Assembly: GCA_963813485.1 (NCBI GenBank)
Contig: CAWEZE010000023.1
Span: forward strand, 77,859 to 141,858
DNA length: 64,000 bases
Direction of reading: 5' to 3'
Origin: DASQUK01 sp963813485
Lineage (GTDB): Bacteria > Actinomycetota > Acidimicrobiia > Acidimicrobiales > VFJN01
Every line of letters begins with the position of its first letter. The stretch's first letter is position 1. Shown here piece by piece: positions 43,908 through 52,211 of this stretch. The position numbers and the translations under genes are program-made. The notes under the pieces are model-generated. The model saw nothing but the letters and a program-made list of their open reading frames with translations, did not search any database and had not been told where the DNA came from.

Positions 43908-44554
43908 CAGATGCCTCCGTCGTACTCGGATGCGAACAGGTAGCTCACGGCAAGGCTTCGGTACGGCCGCCAGCGCTCCGCCAACCGGACCATCTCGTCT
44001 TCGGTGGGTGGGTGGTCGAGTCCGTAGACGCGTTGGATCGCCCGCCGGAGGGCAAGGTCACCGGAGAGGAAGACGTCGGGCCGGTCGAGGGCCACGAGCA
44101 AGAAGCCGTGTGCCGTCCAAGTGCCGATGCCCGAGACTTCGGTCAGGGCCGCCTCGACCTCGTCGTCCGTCATGTGCGACAAGGCCTCGTCGCTGAGACG
44201 ACCGTCGACGAACCGCTCCGCCAGCGCCCGCAGTGTCTCGCCCTTGCGGGCGGAGAGGCCGCTGGCGCGAAGGACGTGCGGGTCCGCGGCGAGCAGCTCC
44301 GCCGCAGTCGGCAGCCGTCCTGCGAAGTGCTCCTCGAGACGGGACACGATTGCCCGCGTCGCTCGGACCGAGAGCTGCTGGCCGGCGACCTGGAAGATCA
44401 GCGTTCCGAAGGCATCGAGGGCCGGGAGCTCGTCGAGCCAAGCCCGAGGGCGGAAGTCCGGGTGCGCATCGATGATCCCGCCGAGCACCGGGTCGGCCTT
44501 GCGCAGAAAGGCCCGCGCCCTCGGGTCGGCGACCGGTGCTCTGGTGGCGTTCAT
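43907..44554 (-). CDS. DNA-3-methyladenine glycosylase II (AlkA/HhH-GPD)
   Basis: The 215-residue glycosylase has FGTLIFQVAGQQLSVRATRAIVSRLEEHF, HVLRASGLSARKGETLRALAERF, the helix-hairpin-helix VSGIGTWTAHGFLLVAL and the catalytic Asp in VFLSGDLALRRAIQRVYG. It excises alkylated purines in base-excision repair. It is coupled by ATGA to the isochorismatase remnant and by TGATG to the F420-reductase-like gene. It is intact. Confidence 0.9.
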   Translation of the reverse strand: MNATRAPVADPRARAFLRKADPVLGGIIDAHPDFRPRAWLDELPALDAFGTLIFQVAGQQLSVRATRAIVSRLEEHFAGRLPTAAELLAADPHVLRASGLSARKGETLRALAERFVDGRLSDEALSHMTDDEVEAALTEVSGIGTWTAHGFLLVALDRPDVFLSGDLALRRAIQRVYGLDHPPTEDEMVRLAERWRPYRSLAVSYLFASEYDGGI

Positions 44555-44769
44555 TCCTCGAGCAGGCGCTCCGTGAGCACGATCTGAACGACGTCCGCCA
44601 TTCCGAACGCCTTCGTTGTCTTCACCGCCGACACGATGTTCTTCAGCATCAGGCCCGGATCCATGGATCTCACTGCGGCGATCTGGGAGGGCTGGTAGTC
44701 GATCACGACCATCGCCGCGTTCTGCGGGGTGATCAGATGGTCGGCGAGAGGATCGCGTATCGCGCTCAC
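44551..44769 (-). pseudogene. Isochorismatase-like hydrolase remnant
   Basis: The first ~57 residues (VSAIRDPLADHLITPQNAAMV..., then IDYQPSQIAAVRSMD and NIVSAVKTTKAFG) are the start of a YcaC-like cysteine hydrolase, normally about 200 residues. The text then jumps to a short tail ADVVQIVLTERLLEE and stops. The catalytic lysine and cysteine regions are gone. Both ends keep coupling overlaps (GTGA with the MBL gene, ATGA with AlkA), suggesting an internal deletion. It is probably inactive. Confidence 0.7.
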
Positions 44770-45722
44770 GGGTGAACCTGGGAGCCGTAGCCGAGGTCGA
44801 GGCGGATCGACTCCATGACCCAGAACGTAGTGCTGGCGGTGAACACGTCGGCCGCGGCCAGCACGCCTGTGTACTTCTCGATGACGGGTGCTGCGGCGGT
44901 GTCGGTCACGGCGTCGAGGTACCCCTTCACGCCGGCCCAGACGTTCTCGCCGTACTTCACGAAGTAGGGGGTGGGATCGAGCGTGTCGATCGTCGCCCTG
45001 ACGCTGGCCGCGATGTCGGCGATGTATTGCTGGTGCACGGTCACGTCGTCGCGGGTGCCGAGCCGGCCGAGGTGACCGCCGATGAAGTGCTTCCACGCGT
45101 AGGCGAGGGCGTTCGCCGGCGCCTCGATGTAGCCGGGGATGTCCTCGGTGAGATTGGAGAGGTAGACGGGAGCCCAGCCCGGGTTGACGACGTCGACGAG
45201 CATGAGCGTGTCGTGGTCCGGCATGTGGATGTAGATGTTGTCGGGTGAGTGGTTGGAGCCGTACCAGGCCAGGTCGATGCGCTCGCCGCCGATCTCTAGG
45301 CTGCGCCGGTCCTGGAACGTCTCCTCGGGCGCGGGCCGGGCCGGGTCGTCGTCGCGCAGCAGGAGCCGCCGAGTCTCCTCGTGTCCGATGCGGACGACGT
45401 CCTTGTCGAACAGGGAGGACGCGCCGGCGTGGTCGGCGTGGTGGTGCGAGTAGATGAGGTGGGTCACCTGGTTGCTCACGCCGTTGGCGGCGGCGATCTC
45501 GTCGACGGCGCGCCGGATGTTGTGGCCGATGGTGGGGGGTGCGTCGAGCAGGACCACGCCGTCAGGGGTGGTCAGGAACGCCGACTGGTAGGTGCCGTCG
45601 GTCACCCAGTAGAGGTTTCGCTCGACGCGGCCGACGTAGTACCCCTGGTCGTTGAGGGCGGGCCCCAGGGCAGACCGGGGAACCGGCGCGTAGTCAGGCA
45701 GCGAGGTCTCAGTTGTAGCCAT
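44766..45722 (-). CDS. MBL-fold metallohydrolase
   Basis: The 318-residue protein has an MBL domain with the zinc motif HxHxDH in THLIYSHHHADHAG, a distal GSNHSPDNIYIHMPDHDTLMLVDVVNPG histidine-aspartate pair, and a helical C-terminus (LDPTPYFVKYGENVWAGVKGYLD). It is like the actinobacterial group often annotated as beta-lactamase-like or alkylsulfatase-related; its substrate is unknown. The ATG at 45722 diverges from the LuxR gene. It is first of a four-gene coupled operon. Confidence 0.85.
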   Translation of the reverse strand: MATTETSLPDYAPVPRSALGPALNDQGYYVGRVERNLYWVTDGTYQSAFLTTPDGVVLLDAPPTIGHNIRRAVDEIAAANGVSNQVTHLIYSHHHADHAGASSLFDKDVVRIGHEETRRLLLRDDDPARPAPEETFQDRRSLEIGGERIDLAWYGSNHSPDNIYIHMPDHDTLMLVDVVNPGWAPVYLSNLTEDIPGYIEAPANALAYAWKHFIGGHLGRLGTRDDVTVHQQYIADIAASVRATIDTLDPTPYFVKYGENVWAGVKGYLDAVTDTAAAPVIEKYTGVLAAADVFTASTTFWVMESIRLDLGYGSQVHP

Positions 45723-45803
45723 GAAAGGCATGGTGGCCGCCCCGCCAGGCGATCGAATCCCCGAATTCCTTAGTCCCACCACCAGTGACATGCTGCTGGA
45801 GGA

Positions 45804-48549
45804 ATGGCCACGGGGTCGCCGGGCGAGCAGCTTCTCGGCCGCCAGCGCGAGCGCGACGTGCTGGAACGGCTGCTCGAGGGAGCACGCGAGGGGCGCGGCG
45901 GGGTCCTGGCGATGTACGGAGAGCCGGGCGTCGGCAAGACCGCGTTGCTGGAGTATGCGGTCGAGACGGGGCGGGGCTTTCGGGTCGCCCGCGCCGTCGG
46001 GGTCGAGGGCGAGATGGAGCTCACCTATGCGGCCCTCCAGCAGCTGTGCGCGCCAAGCCTCGAGGTCATCGAGCGGCTCCCGGATACTCGAGCGCGAGGC
46101 GCTTGCTGTGGCCCTCGGGCTGAGCGCGGGGCAAGCCCCGGATGCCTTCCTCGTCGGACTGGCGGTCCTCGGCCTGCTGTCCGAGGCCGCCGGGGAGCGA
46201 CCGCTCCTCTGTGTGGTCGACGACGCCCAGTGGCTCGACCGGGCATCGGCGCGCATCCTTGCGTTCGTGGCTCGGCGCCTGCTGGCCGAGAAGATCGCGC
46301 TTGTGTTCGCGGCGCGCCAGCCGAGTGAGGCACTGGAGGGCTTGCCAGAGCTTCATGTCAAGCCTTTGGGGCACCGGGATGCGCGTGCACTCCTGGAGTC
46401 CGCCTTGCCAGCGCGGCTGGATGAGCGCGTGCTGGAACGGGTCATCCTCGAGACGCACGGGAATCCGCTCGCGGTGCTGGAGTTGCCACGCGGCCTGACG
46501 CCAGCACAGCTCGCGGGTGGGTTCGGCCTGCCTGCGGCGCTGGCGTTGTCCGCTCAGATCGAAGAGAGCTTCACGCGCCGGCTGGCGAGGATGCCGCGTG
46601 ATGCCCGGCGTCTGTTGCTCGTCGCCGCAGCTGACTCCACCGGCGATCTGGCGCTTGTCTGGCGGGCGGCTCAGCGGCTCGGGATCCCGGAGTCCGCCTC
46701 GCACACCGTCGAGGCGGACGGCTTGTTGGCTCTCAGCGAAGGCGTTGTGTTCCGTCATCCGCTGGTCCGCTCGGCTGTGTACCGGGCATCTGACCCGGAC
46801 GAGCGAAGCGAGGTCCACCGGGCCCTCGCGGAGGCGACCGATCCGGAGAGCGACCCGGATCGCCGGGCGTGGCACCGTGCCCAGGCGGCGTTCATGCCCG
46901 ATGAGGACGTTGCGGCCGAGCTCGAGCGGTCGGCGGCTCGAGCGCTGGCGCGGGGCGGCTTCGCCGCCGCCGCCGCCTTCTTGGAACGCTCGTCCGCGTT
47001 GACGCCTGAAGCCGCACGTCGCGCCGGCCGGGCTCTCGCCGCGGCGCAGGCGAAGCAGGAGGCGGGTGCGCTCGACGAGGCGCTCACGCTTGTTGCAAAT
47101 GCGGAGGCAGGCCCGCTGGACGAGTTCCAACGGGCCCATGTCGACGTCCTTCGCGCCCGCATCTCCTTCGCCGCGGATCGGGGAAGCGAGGCACCGCTCC
47201 TGTTGCTCGAGGCGGCGAGAAGCCTCGAGGCCCTGGATGTGCGGCTGGCTCGTGAGATCTACCTCGATGCGCTGACCGCCGCCCTGTTCGCCGGTCGACT
47301 GGGAGGCGGGTGCGACGCCCGACAGGTAGCGACCGCGGCCCGTGCCGCGCCCCCGCCGCCGTCTCCGCCTCGCGCCGCGGACCTCCTCCTCGACGGGTTG
47401 GCGCTGTTGATCACCGAGGGACACATGGCCGCAATGGCGACCTTGCGCAACGCCTTGACTGCGTTCCACAGCGAGGAGACCGGGACGGAGGAAGGTCTGC
47501 GCTGGCTCTGGCTGGCGGGCCGGACGGCCGGGTTCATCTGGGACTACGAAAGCTGGGACTCGTTGACGGCGCGCCAGGTGCGAGCGGCCCGTGAGGTCGG
47601 CGCGCTCGGGCACTTGCCGCTCGCGTTCAGCACCCGAGTGGGGGTCCACCTGTTCGCGGGGGAGCTGCAGGCGGCAGCGTCGCTGGTCGAGCAGTCGGAC
47701 GTTCTGGCCGAAGCAACGTATGGTCGAATCGTCCCCCTGTACGGCGCACTCGCGCTGGCGGCCTTTCGTGGCAGCGAGGATGAGGTCACGCGATTGGTGC
47801 GGACCAACACGCAGGACTTCATCACCCGCGGCGAGGGGGTTGGGCTCACCGTGTCCCAGTGGGTGACTGCCGCGCTCTACAACGGGCTGGCGCGCTACGA
47901 GGATGCGTTCGCCGCTGCCGCGGACGCGACCACGGATCCACGCGAGCTGTGGTTCTCGACCTTCGCGACGATCGAGCTGATCGAAGCCGCCAGCCGCAGC
48001 GGCAGAACCGATCGCGCCGCCGAGGCCTTCGAGCTGTTGCGCGAATCCACGGGTGCCAGCGGCACCCCGTGGGCACTAGGCGTCGAGGCACGCTCGAGAG
48101 CGCTCCTCAGTCGCAAGGAAGCCGCCGAGGCTCTCTACCAAGAGTCGATCGATCGTCTGCAGCCGACACGCCTTCGTCTGGACCTGGCGCGGGCTCATCT
48201 GCTCTACGGGGAGTGGCTGCGCCGCCAACGCCGCCGTCTTGACGCACGGAATCAGCTGCGGGTCGCCCACGAGCTCTTCGCCGACTTCGGGATGGAGGCG
48301 TTCGCCGAGCGCGCACGTGTCGAACTGCAGGCTACGGGCGAGCACGCCCGGAAACGGACCGTGGACACCCTCGACCAGCTCACTCCGCAGGAGGCGCAGA
48401 TCGCCCATCTGACGGCGAACGGGAACACGAATCGAGAGATCGCCGCTCAGCTGTTCATCAGCCCGAGCACCGTCGAGTACCACCTACGCAAGGTGTTCCG
48501 GAAGCTCGACGTGAAGTCACGGACGCAGCTGGCACGGCGGATGTCGTAA
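45804..48549 (+). pseudogene. LuxR-family STAND regulator (AAA-TPR-LuxR HTH), one frameshift
   Basis: From ATG 45804 the protein has LLGRQRERDVLERLLEGAREG and Walker A YGEPGVGKTALL, then shifts +1 near 46085 into EREALAVALGLSAGQAPD and Walker-B-type LLCVVDDAQWLDRAS. TPR-like repeats fill the middle and a C-terminal LuxR HTH is intact (LTPQEAQIAHLTANGNTNREIAAQLFISPSTVEYHL). About 914 residues if repaired. The divergent MBL operon is a plausible target. The 38.1-kb fragment is a piece of a relative. Confidence 0.8.
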
Positions 48550-48629
48550 TTGGGTCGTGCTGGACGCCAGGTTCGGCGCTACCGCAGCCAAGATTCGCAG
48601 TCCATCGGCGGCCGTCGCACCAGCCATGG

Positions 48630-48944
48630 TCAAACCTCCTTGCCTTTGGCCTCCAGGGCCTCCACGACGGGACCGTATCCAGCGGCGGTCAGCAGGCGGC
48701 GCACGGCGAGGACTTGCTCGACGTCGATGTCCTTGTCCTTCCGACGGCCGAGGAACGCGGTCTCGGCACCGACGTGAACCGCGTACTCGCCGTCATGGCG
48801 GAGCTCGACCGATCCGACGGCTTCGAGCAGCGACAACACGGCGTGCCACTCGATGTTGTGACTCGCCGGATGCTGGAAGACCTGGAGGAGCGTCTGACGG
48901 TGATGAGGATTGTTGAGGTGCTCGGGCTCTGGGGTCGACGACAT
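48630..48944 (-). CDS. Conserved hypothetical protein (104 aa)
   Basis: The protein reads LNNPHHRQTLLQVFQHPASHNIEWHAVLSLLEAVGSVE followed by HDGEYAVHVGAETAFLGRRKDKDIDVEQVLAVRRLL, a compact arrangement I recognise from small actinobacterial proteins without known role. The helix-strand pattern resembles HicA/YcfA-like dsRBD folds, but the catalytic histidine context is not clear. No antitoxin partner is adjacent. It is probably intact. Confidence 0.7.
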   Translation of the reverse strand: MSSTPEPEHLNNPHHRQTLLQVFQHPASHNIEWHAVLSLLEAVGSVELRHDGEYAVHVGAETAFLGRRKDKDIDVEQVLAVRRLLTAAGYGPVVEALEAKGKEV

Positions 48945-49140
48945 TGGACTCCGTTCGGGAGAGAGTGATGGATGGGCACCAGCTTTGGCAGCGGGGCCGC
49001 GCTTGTGTGGTCCGTCCGATTCTGCTGCGTGGAGGTCATGCGCCGCCCAGCGCTCCGGACAACGGGACGGTCGGCCCCAGTAGCTGAGGCGCCACCGCCA
49101 GCTCGTGACGGAATCGTCGACGTAGCCGGGACGACAGGTC

Positions 49141-49584
49141 TCACGGGGGGCCTGGGCCGAGCGTCGGGCGTCCGTGCGGTTCGAGCCACCAAAAGAAGAA
49201 ACGGGAGGTCGCCTCGGCCAAGAGGACTGCCACGCCCTGGACGCCTGCCCACAGGAGAAACACCGGGAAGCCCCGGTTGGCGAGCGAGGCGTGCTCGTCG
49301 GGGAACCAGTAGAGGACGAGGAGCAGCAAGAGGGACGCGCTCAGGGCGAGGACGACGAGCGCGTTGAACGAGGCGATCCAGAGATGCAGCCGACGGGCGG
49401 CGGTCCGTTCCTCGTCGCGCAGCCGCCTCCACGCCAGGACCATGTACAGGGCGCCCATGGCGGCGCTGGCCGCCAGGACGTCGTCGTCCATGCTGCCGAC
49501 GCCGGCGTTCAACACCTCGGAGCGCACTGCGACGGCCGGGACGAGGACGACGACGAAGCCGGCCAGGGCGAAGCCCGCGGCCAC
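49141..49584 (-). CDS. Small integral membrane protein
   Basis: The product is about 147 residues with four hydrophobic segments: GFALAGFVVVLVPAVAV, ASAAMGALYMVLAW, ASFNALVVLALSASLLLLLVLYWF, and VFLLWAGVQGVAVLLAEAT. No family is recognised. The first usable start is GTG 49584; translation may begin earlier, at a CTG overlapping the phosphatase stop at 49608. It follows the phosphatase on the same strand and is probably cotranscribed. Confidence 0.6.
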   Translation of the reverse strand: MAAGFALAGFVVVLVPAVAVRSEVLNAGVGSMDDDVLAASAAMGALYMVLAWRRLRDEERTAARRLHLWIASFNALVVLALSASLLLLLVLYWFPDEHASLANRGFPVFLLWAGVQGVAVLLAEATSRFFFWWLEPHGRPTLGPGPP

Positions 49585-49607
49585 GGCGACGTCGGTGGTC
49601 CGGCGGC

Positions 49608-50567
49608 TCAGGTCCCCTCCCGGGCTCGCAGCACGAACCGGTCGGCCACCGACCCGTCCGACCGAACGCACGTCGCGGTGAGACGGTCGTCCACGACCTG
49701 GACGTGGAGGAACTGCAGCGTGCGCTCCGCCACTGCCGTGAACGCGCTGCGACCCACCCGGGTGGTCTTGCAGCCGCCGCCGCTCACCACGTACGTGACG
49801 CCGTGCTGCGGCTCGATCCGTTCGTAGTCGTGGTCGTGTCCGCTGAGGACCAGGTCGACATGGTGGCGGGCCAGGAGGGGGACCAGCCGCTCCTGGGCGC
49901 CTGGCGTGCTGCCGTGCTGGCCGGACGAGTAGGGAGGGTGATGCAAGGCCACCACCTTCCACTGGTTGGCCGAGCTGGCCAGGGCATCGTCGAGCCATTC
50001 CAGCTGCTCGGGCGCCGCGGGCCCGTACAGGCCGGGGATGCTGGAGTCGAGGAAGAAGAAGGCCACCGGGCCTTGGCTGGTCGTGTAGTAGCGACCCGGC
50101 GTGCCCAGCAGCTCGAGCTCGGCCTCGATGGCGCTCATCCCGTGGTCGCTGAAGTGGAGCGCGGTGTCGTGGTTGCCGATCGCGAGCTCGAAGCCCACCC
50201 CCGCGTCGATGAGCGGTCCGAGCGGACGGCGGAAGACGGTGTCGAACCGGCGCCGAAAGTTGCCGTAGTAGCAGATGTCCCCCAGTAGGGCGACCAGACC
50301 GTAAGGCGCCGTCTGGTAGGTGATGGCCATGCGCTCGGCGACTGCCAGTGCTTGGCGGCCGCCGCTGCCGTTGTCACCCAGCGCCACGAATGACAAGCGG
50401 TCGTCCGCCGTCTGCCAGGCATGCGGCCTGAGCTGCACGTCTGGCGCCTGGCCGGGCACGAGGTCCTCGCGTGACAGCGATGGCCACACCACACCGGCCA
50501 ACGTGCCGGCGGTGGCCGTGGCGCCGACCAGCCCCACGCCCGCGGCCAGGAACTCACGCCGGTTCAT
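49608..50567 (-). CDS. Calcineurin-like metallophosphoesterase, Tat/secreted
   Basis: The 319-residue protein begins MNRREFLAAGVGLVGATATAG, a Tat-like signal (RREFL followed by a hydrophobic stretch). The metallophosphatase motifs are all present: ALGDNGSG, LLGDICYYG, IGNHD, ALHHPPYS and LSGHDHDYERI, i.e. the two-metal site of purple-acid-phosphatase-like enzymes. It would hydrolyse phosphomonoesters outside the cell. ATG 50567 is chosen by the RR motif; ATGs 4 and 5 codons upstream exist. The upstream DNA is G-rich. Confidence 0.88.
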   Translation of the reverse strand: MNRREFLAAGVGLVGATATAGTLAGVVWPSLSREDLVPGQAPDVQLRPHAWQTADDRLSFVALGDNGSGGRQALAVAERMAITYQTAPYGLVALLGDICYYGNFRRRFDTVFRRPLGPLIDAGVGFELAIGNHDTALHFSDHGMSAIEAELELLGTPGRYYTTSQGPVAFFFLDSSIPGLYGPAAPEQLEWLDDALASSANQWKVVALHHPPYSSGQHGSTPGAQERLVPLLARHHVDLVLSGHDHDYERIEPQHGVTYVVSGGGCKTTRVGRSAFTAVAERTLQFLHVQVVDDRLTATCVRSDGSVADRFVLRAREGT

Positions 50568-50720
50568 CACCACCACCATCATTTCGATTCGCCGCCCCGA
50601 ACGCGCCGTCCGCGACCTCCTCGCCGAGTAGCCGGGGGGCGCACGGCCGTCGGCAGCCTCGATGCCGTCGCAGTTGACAGAGGTCACCAGACGAGGAATG
50701 AGTGGTGCTGGGACTGGTGT

Positions 50721-50747
50721 GGGGGGGGGAGTGGGGAGGAGGGGGGG
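50721..50747 (+). other. G-run cluster (possible G-quadruplex)
   Basis: Runs of nine, four and seven G separated by short agt/agga linkers lie upstream of the phosphatase and downstream of the DUF1003 gene. With two usable tracts in the nine-G run it can form a four-tract quadruplex on the + strand. It could affect expression or be a sequencing-prone tract. Confidence 0.45.
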
Positions 50748-50798
50748 ACTCGGTCGCAAGCGGAGAACTGACCGGTGAAGCGGGACCAAGATCCGACG

Positions 50799-51251
50799 TC
50801 AGCGTGCTCCCCGACCCCGAGGGCCCGGCTCCGAAGCGGGGGTCGTTGTGGGGGTCGTTGCGTCACCTAGGAGGCTTTCGTGCACGTCCTGTGTCAGCTT
50901 GTGGACCGCCCGAGTCAGGTCAGTGTTCTCGACGAGAAGGGTGTTCACATCTTTATAGTCGCTGTCGGCCTTTGTCTGCTGAAACGCCGCTTGGCGGTTC
51001 TGCCCAATCATGACGAATGTCGACAGAAAGATTGCCTCGAGCGACACGATCAACGTCAGTGTCGGCCACGGGCTCTTCTCGAAGACGAGCATCCACAAAG
51101 CAAATAGGAATGCATGAAGGTAAACAAAGTTCATCGACCCCGCAAAACTGGTTATCCGGTCGGCGATCCGGAGTTGCCTGTCGGAGGCACGCTGTTCCAA
51201 CTCAGTGACAACCGCCGGATGGTGGAGAATGTTGGGGTCGAGCTTGAGCAT
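50799..51251 (-). CDS. DUF1003 membrane protein
   Basis: The 150-residue protein matches DUF1003: ADRITSFAGSMNFVYLHAFLFALWMLVF and FLSTFVMIGQNRQAAFQQTKADSDYKDVN, with two close membrane helices and a cytoplasmic helical tail. The role is unknown; relatives are often near ion transport or stress genes. The C-terminal ~30 residues are low-complexity Thr/Pro. It follows the coiled-coil gene on the same strand with a large hairpin between. Confidence 0.85.
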   Translation of the reverse strand: MLKLDPNILHHPAVVTELEQRASDRQLRIADRITSFAGSMNFVYLHAFLFALWMLVFEKSPWPTLTLIVSLEAIFLSTFVMIGQNRQAAFQQTKADSDYKDVNTLLVENTDLTRAVHKLTQDVHESLLGDATTPTTTPASEPGPRGRGAR

Positions 51252-51291
51252 TGGGTTACCCCCTCGGATCGAACCAGGCGACTAGAGCCAC

Positions 51292-51337
51292 CATCGCCGC
51301 GGCCGCAGCGACTCCTTCGGCTGCGGCCGCGGTGATG
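51292..51337. terminator. Strong hairpin between two minus-strand genes
   Basis: Arms of 17 bp (51292-51308 and 51321-51337), 16 of 17 paired, loop 12 nt, stem nearly all GC. It sits after the coiled-coil gene's stop and before the DUF1003 start, so it could terminate or attenuate transcription of the latter. Confidence 0.55.
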
Positions 51338-51402
51338 CAGACGCACGCGTTGCGGTGTCGAGAAACCCGTCGATGATCCTCGATCGGGGCGACGGGCCGG
51401 CG

Positions 51403-51843
51403 TCAGCCGGCGCCGCCGCCACCAGTCGCTGCCATCTCGTCGGCCTCCATGCGGGCGAGGGTGGCGTCGAGCACTGCATATTCCGCCTCGTCGACCGCCG
51501 CGTACGCGTAGTCGACCGCGAAGGAAGCGTCGTCCTCGGCGTTGTCAGCGCGCCTCTGCGCCGACTTCAGATCGTGCGCCGCACGCTTGTCGTCGAAGTC
51601 CTTGCGAACGGCGGCCAGGTGGTCGTTCCACGAACGCTCGACGCTGTCCCACCAGGCGGAAATATTTCCCTTGTGTGCCTCGGCACTCTGGCGCAAAGCA
51701 TCGCCTTGCACTTGCGCTGCCTCACGGGCTGATTCTACTTCCTGCTCCAGGTCGGCCTTTGCCTTGGACCTTGCGGCCATCGCACGGTCCTCGAGTTCCT
51801 TCGTGCGGGCAGACAGCTGGCTCAACTGATCTGATACAGCCAT
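51403..51843 (-). CDS. Small coiled-coil protein
   Basis: The 146-residue charged protein is almost wholly helical: LSQLSARTKELEDRAMAARSKAKADLEQEVESAREAA, then AWWDSVERSWNDHLAAVRKDFDDKRAAHDL and AEDDASFAVDYAYAAVDEAEYAVLDATLARME. Heptad-like spacing suggests a dimeric or trimeric coiled coil. Similar short proteins recur in actinobacteria but have no function. It has an upstream Shine-Dalgarno (aaagga). A strong hairpin follows its stop. Confidence 0.7.
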   Translation of the reverse strand: MAVSDQLSQLSARTKELEDRAMAARSKAKADLEQEVESAREAAQVQGDALRQSAEAHKGNISAWWDSVERSWNDHLAAVRKDFDDKRAAHDLKSAQRRADNAEDDASFAVDYAYAAVDEAEYAVLDATLARMEADEMAATGGGGAG

Positions 51844-52211
51844 TTTGAACGTCCTTTCGGGCTATATGTTTAACGGTGACAGGTGCTTCAAAGCCCCTGA
51901 TTGTTGATCCATGTCAGAGTGGGCGTCGGCGATCTCGTGCGGCGACCTCGCTCCGGTGAGGGATCTCACCCCGGATGATGACGAGCAACCGAGGTCGTCG
52001 CTTCGGTCGAATGACTGCGTTTTGTCGCCGGGGACGGCCGCCGTTGCCCCCAGAGGGGGAAGTCTCAGTCGTCTGACGGAAGTCGACGGCCAATGCGATC
52101 CCTATGGTTCCTAGGTGAGAGAGTTGGGCATCCGCTCGGTTGGACCCGTCGGCCTGGCTTTGCCCCCCACGACCCGCCGCAGCCGCCCCCGTCACGCAAA
52201 GGATGGAGTCG
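51844..52211. other. Divergent intergenic region, no gene seen
   Basis: The region separates the coiled-coil gene (minus) from the UbiB-like gene (plus), so it must hold two promoters. An AT-richer segment (51845-51880, ctatatgtttaac) is a likely promoter for the coiled-coil gene. Other short repeats are weak. Confidence 0.4.
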
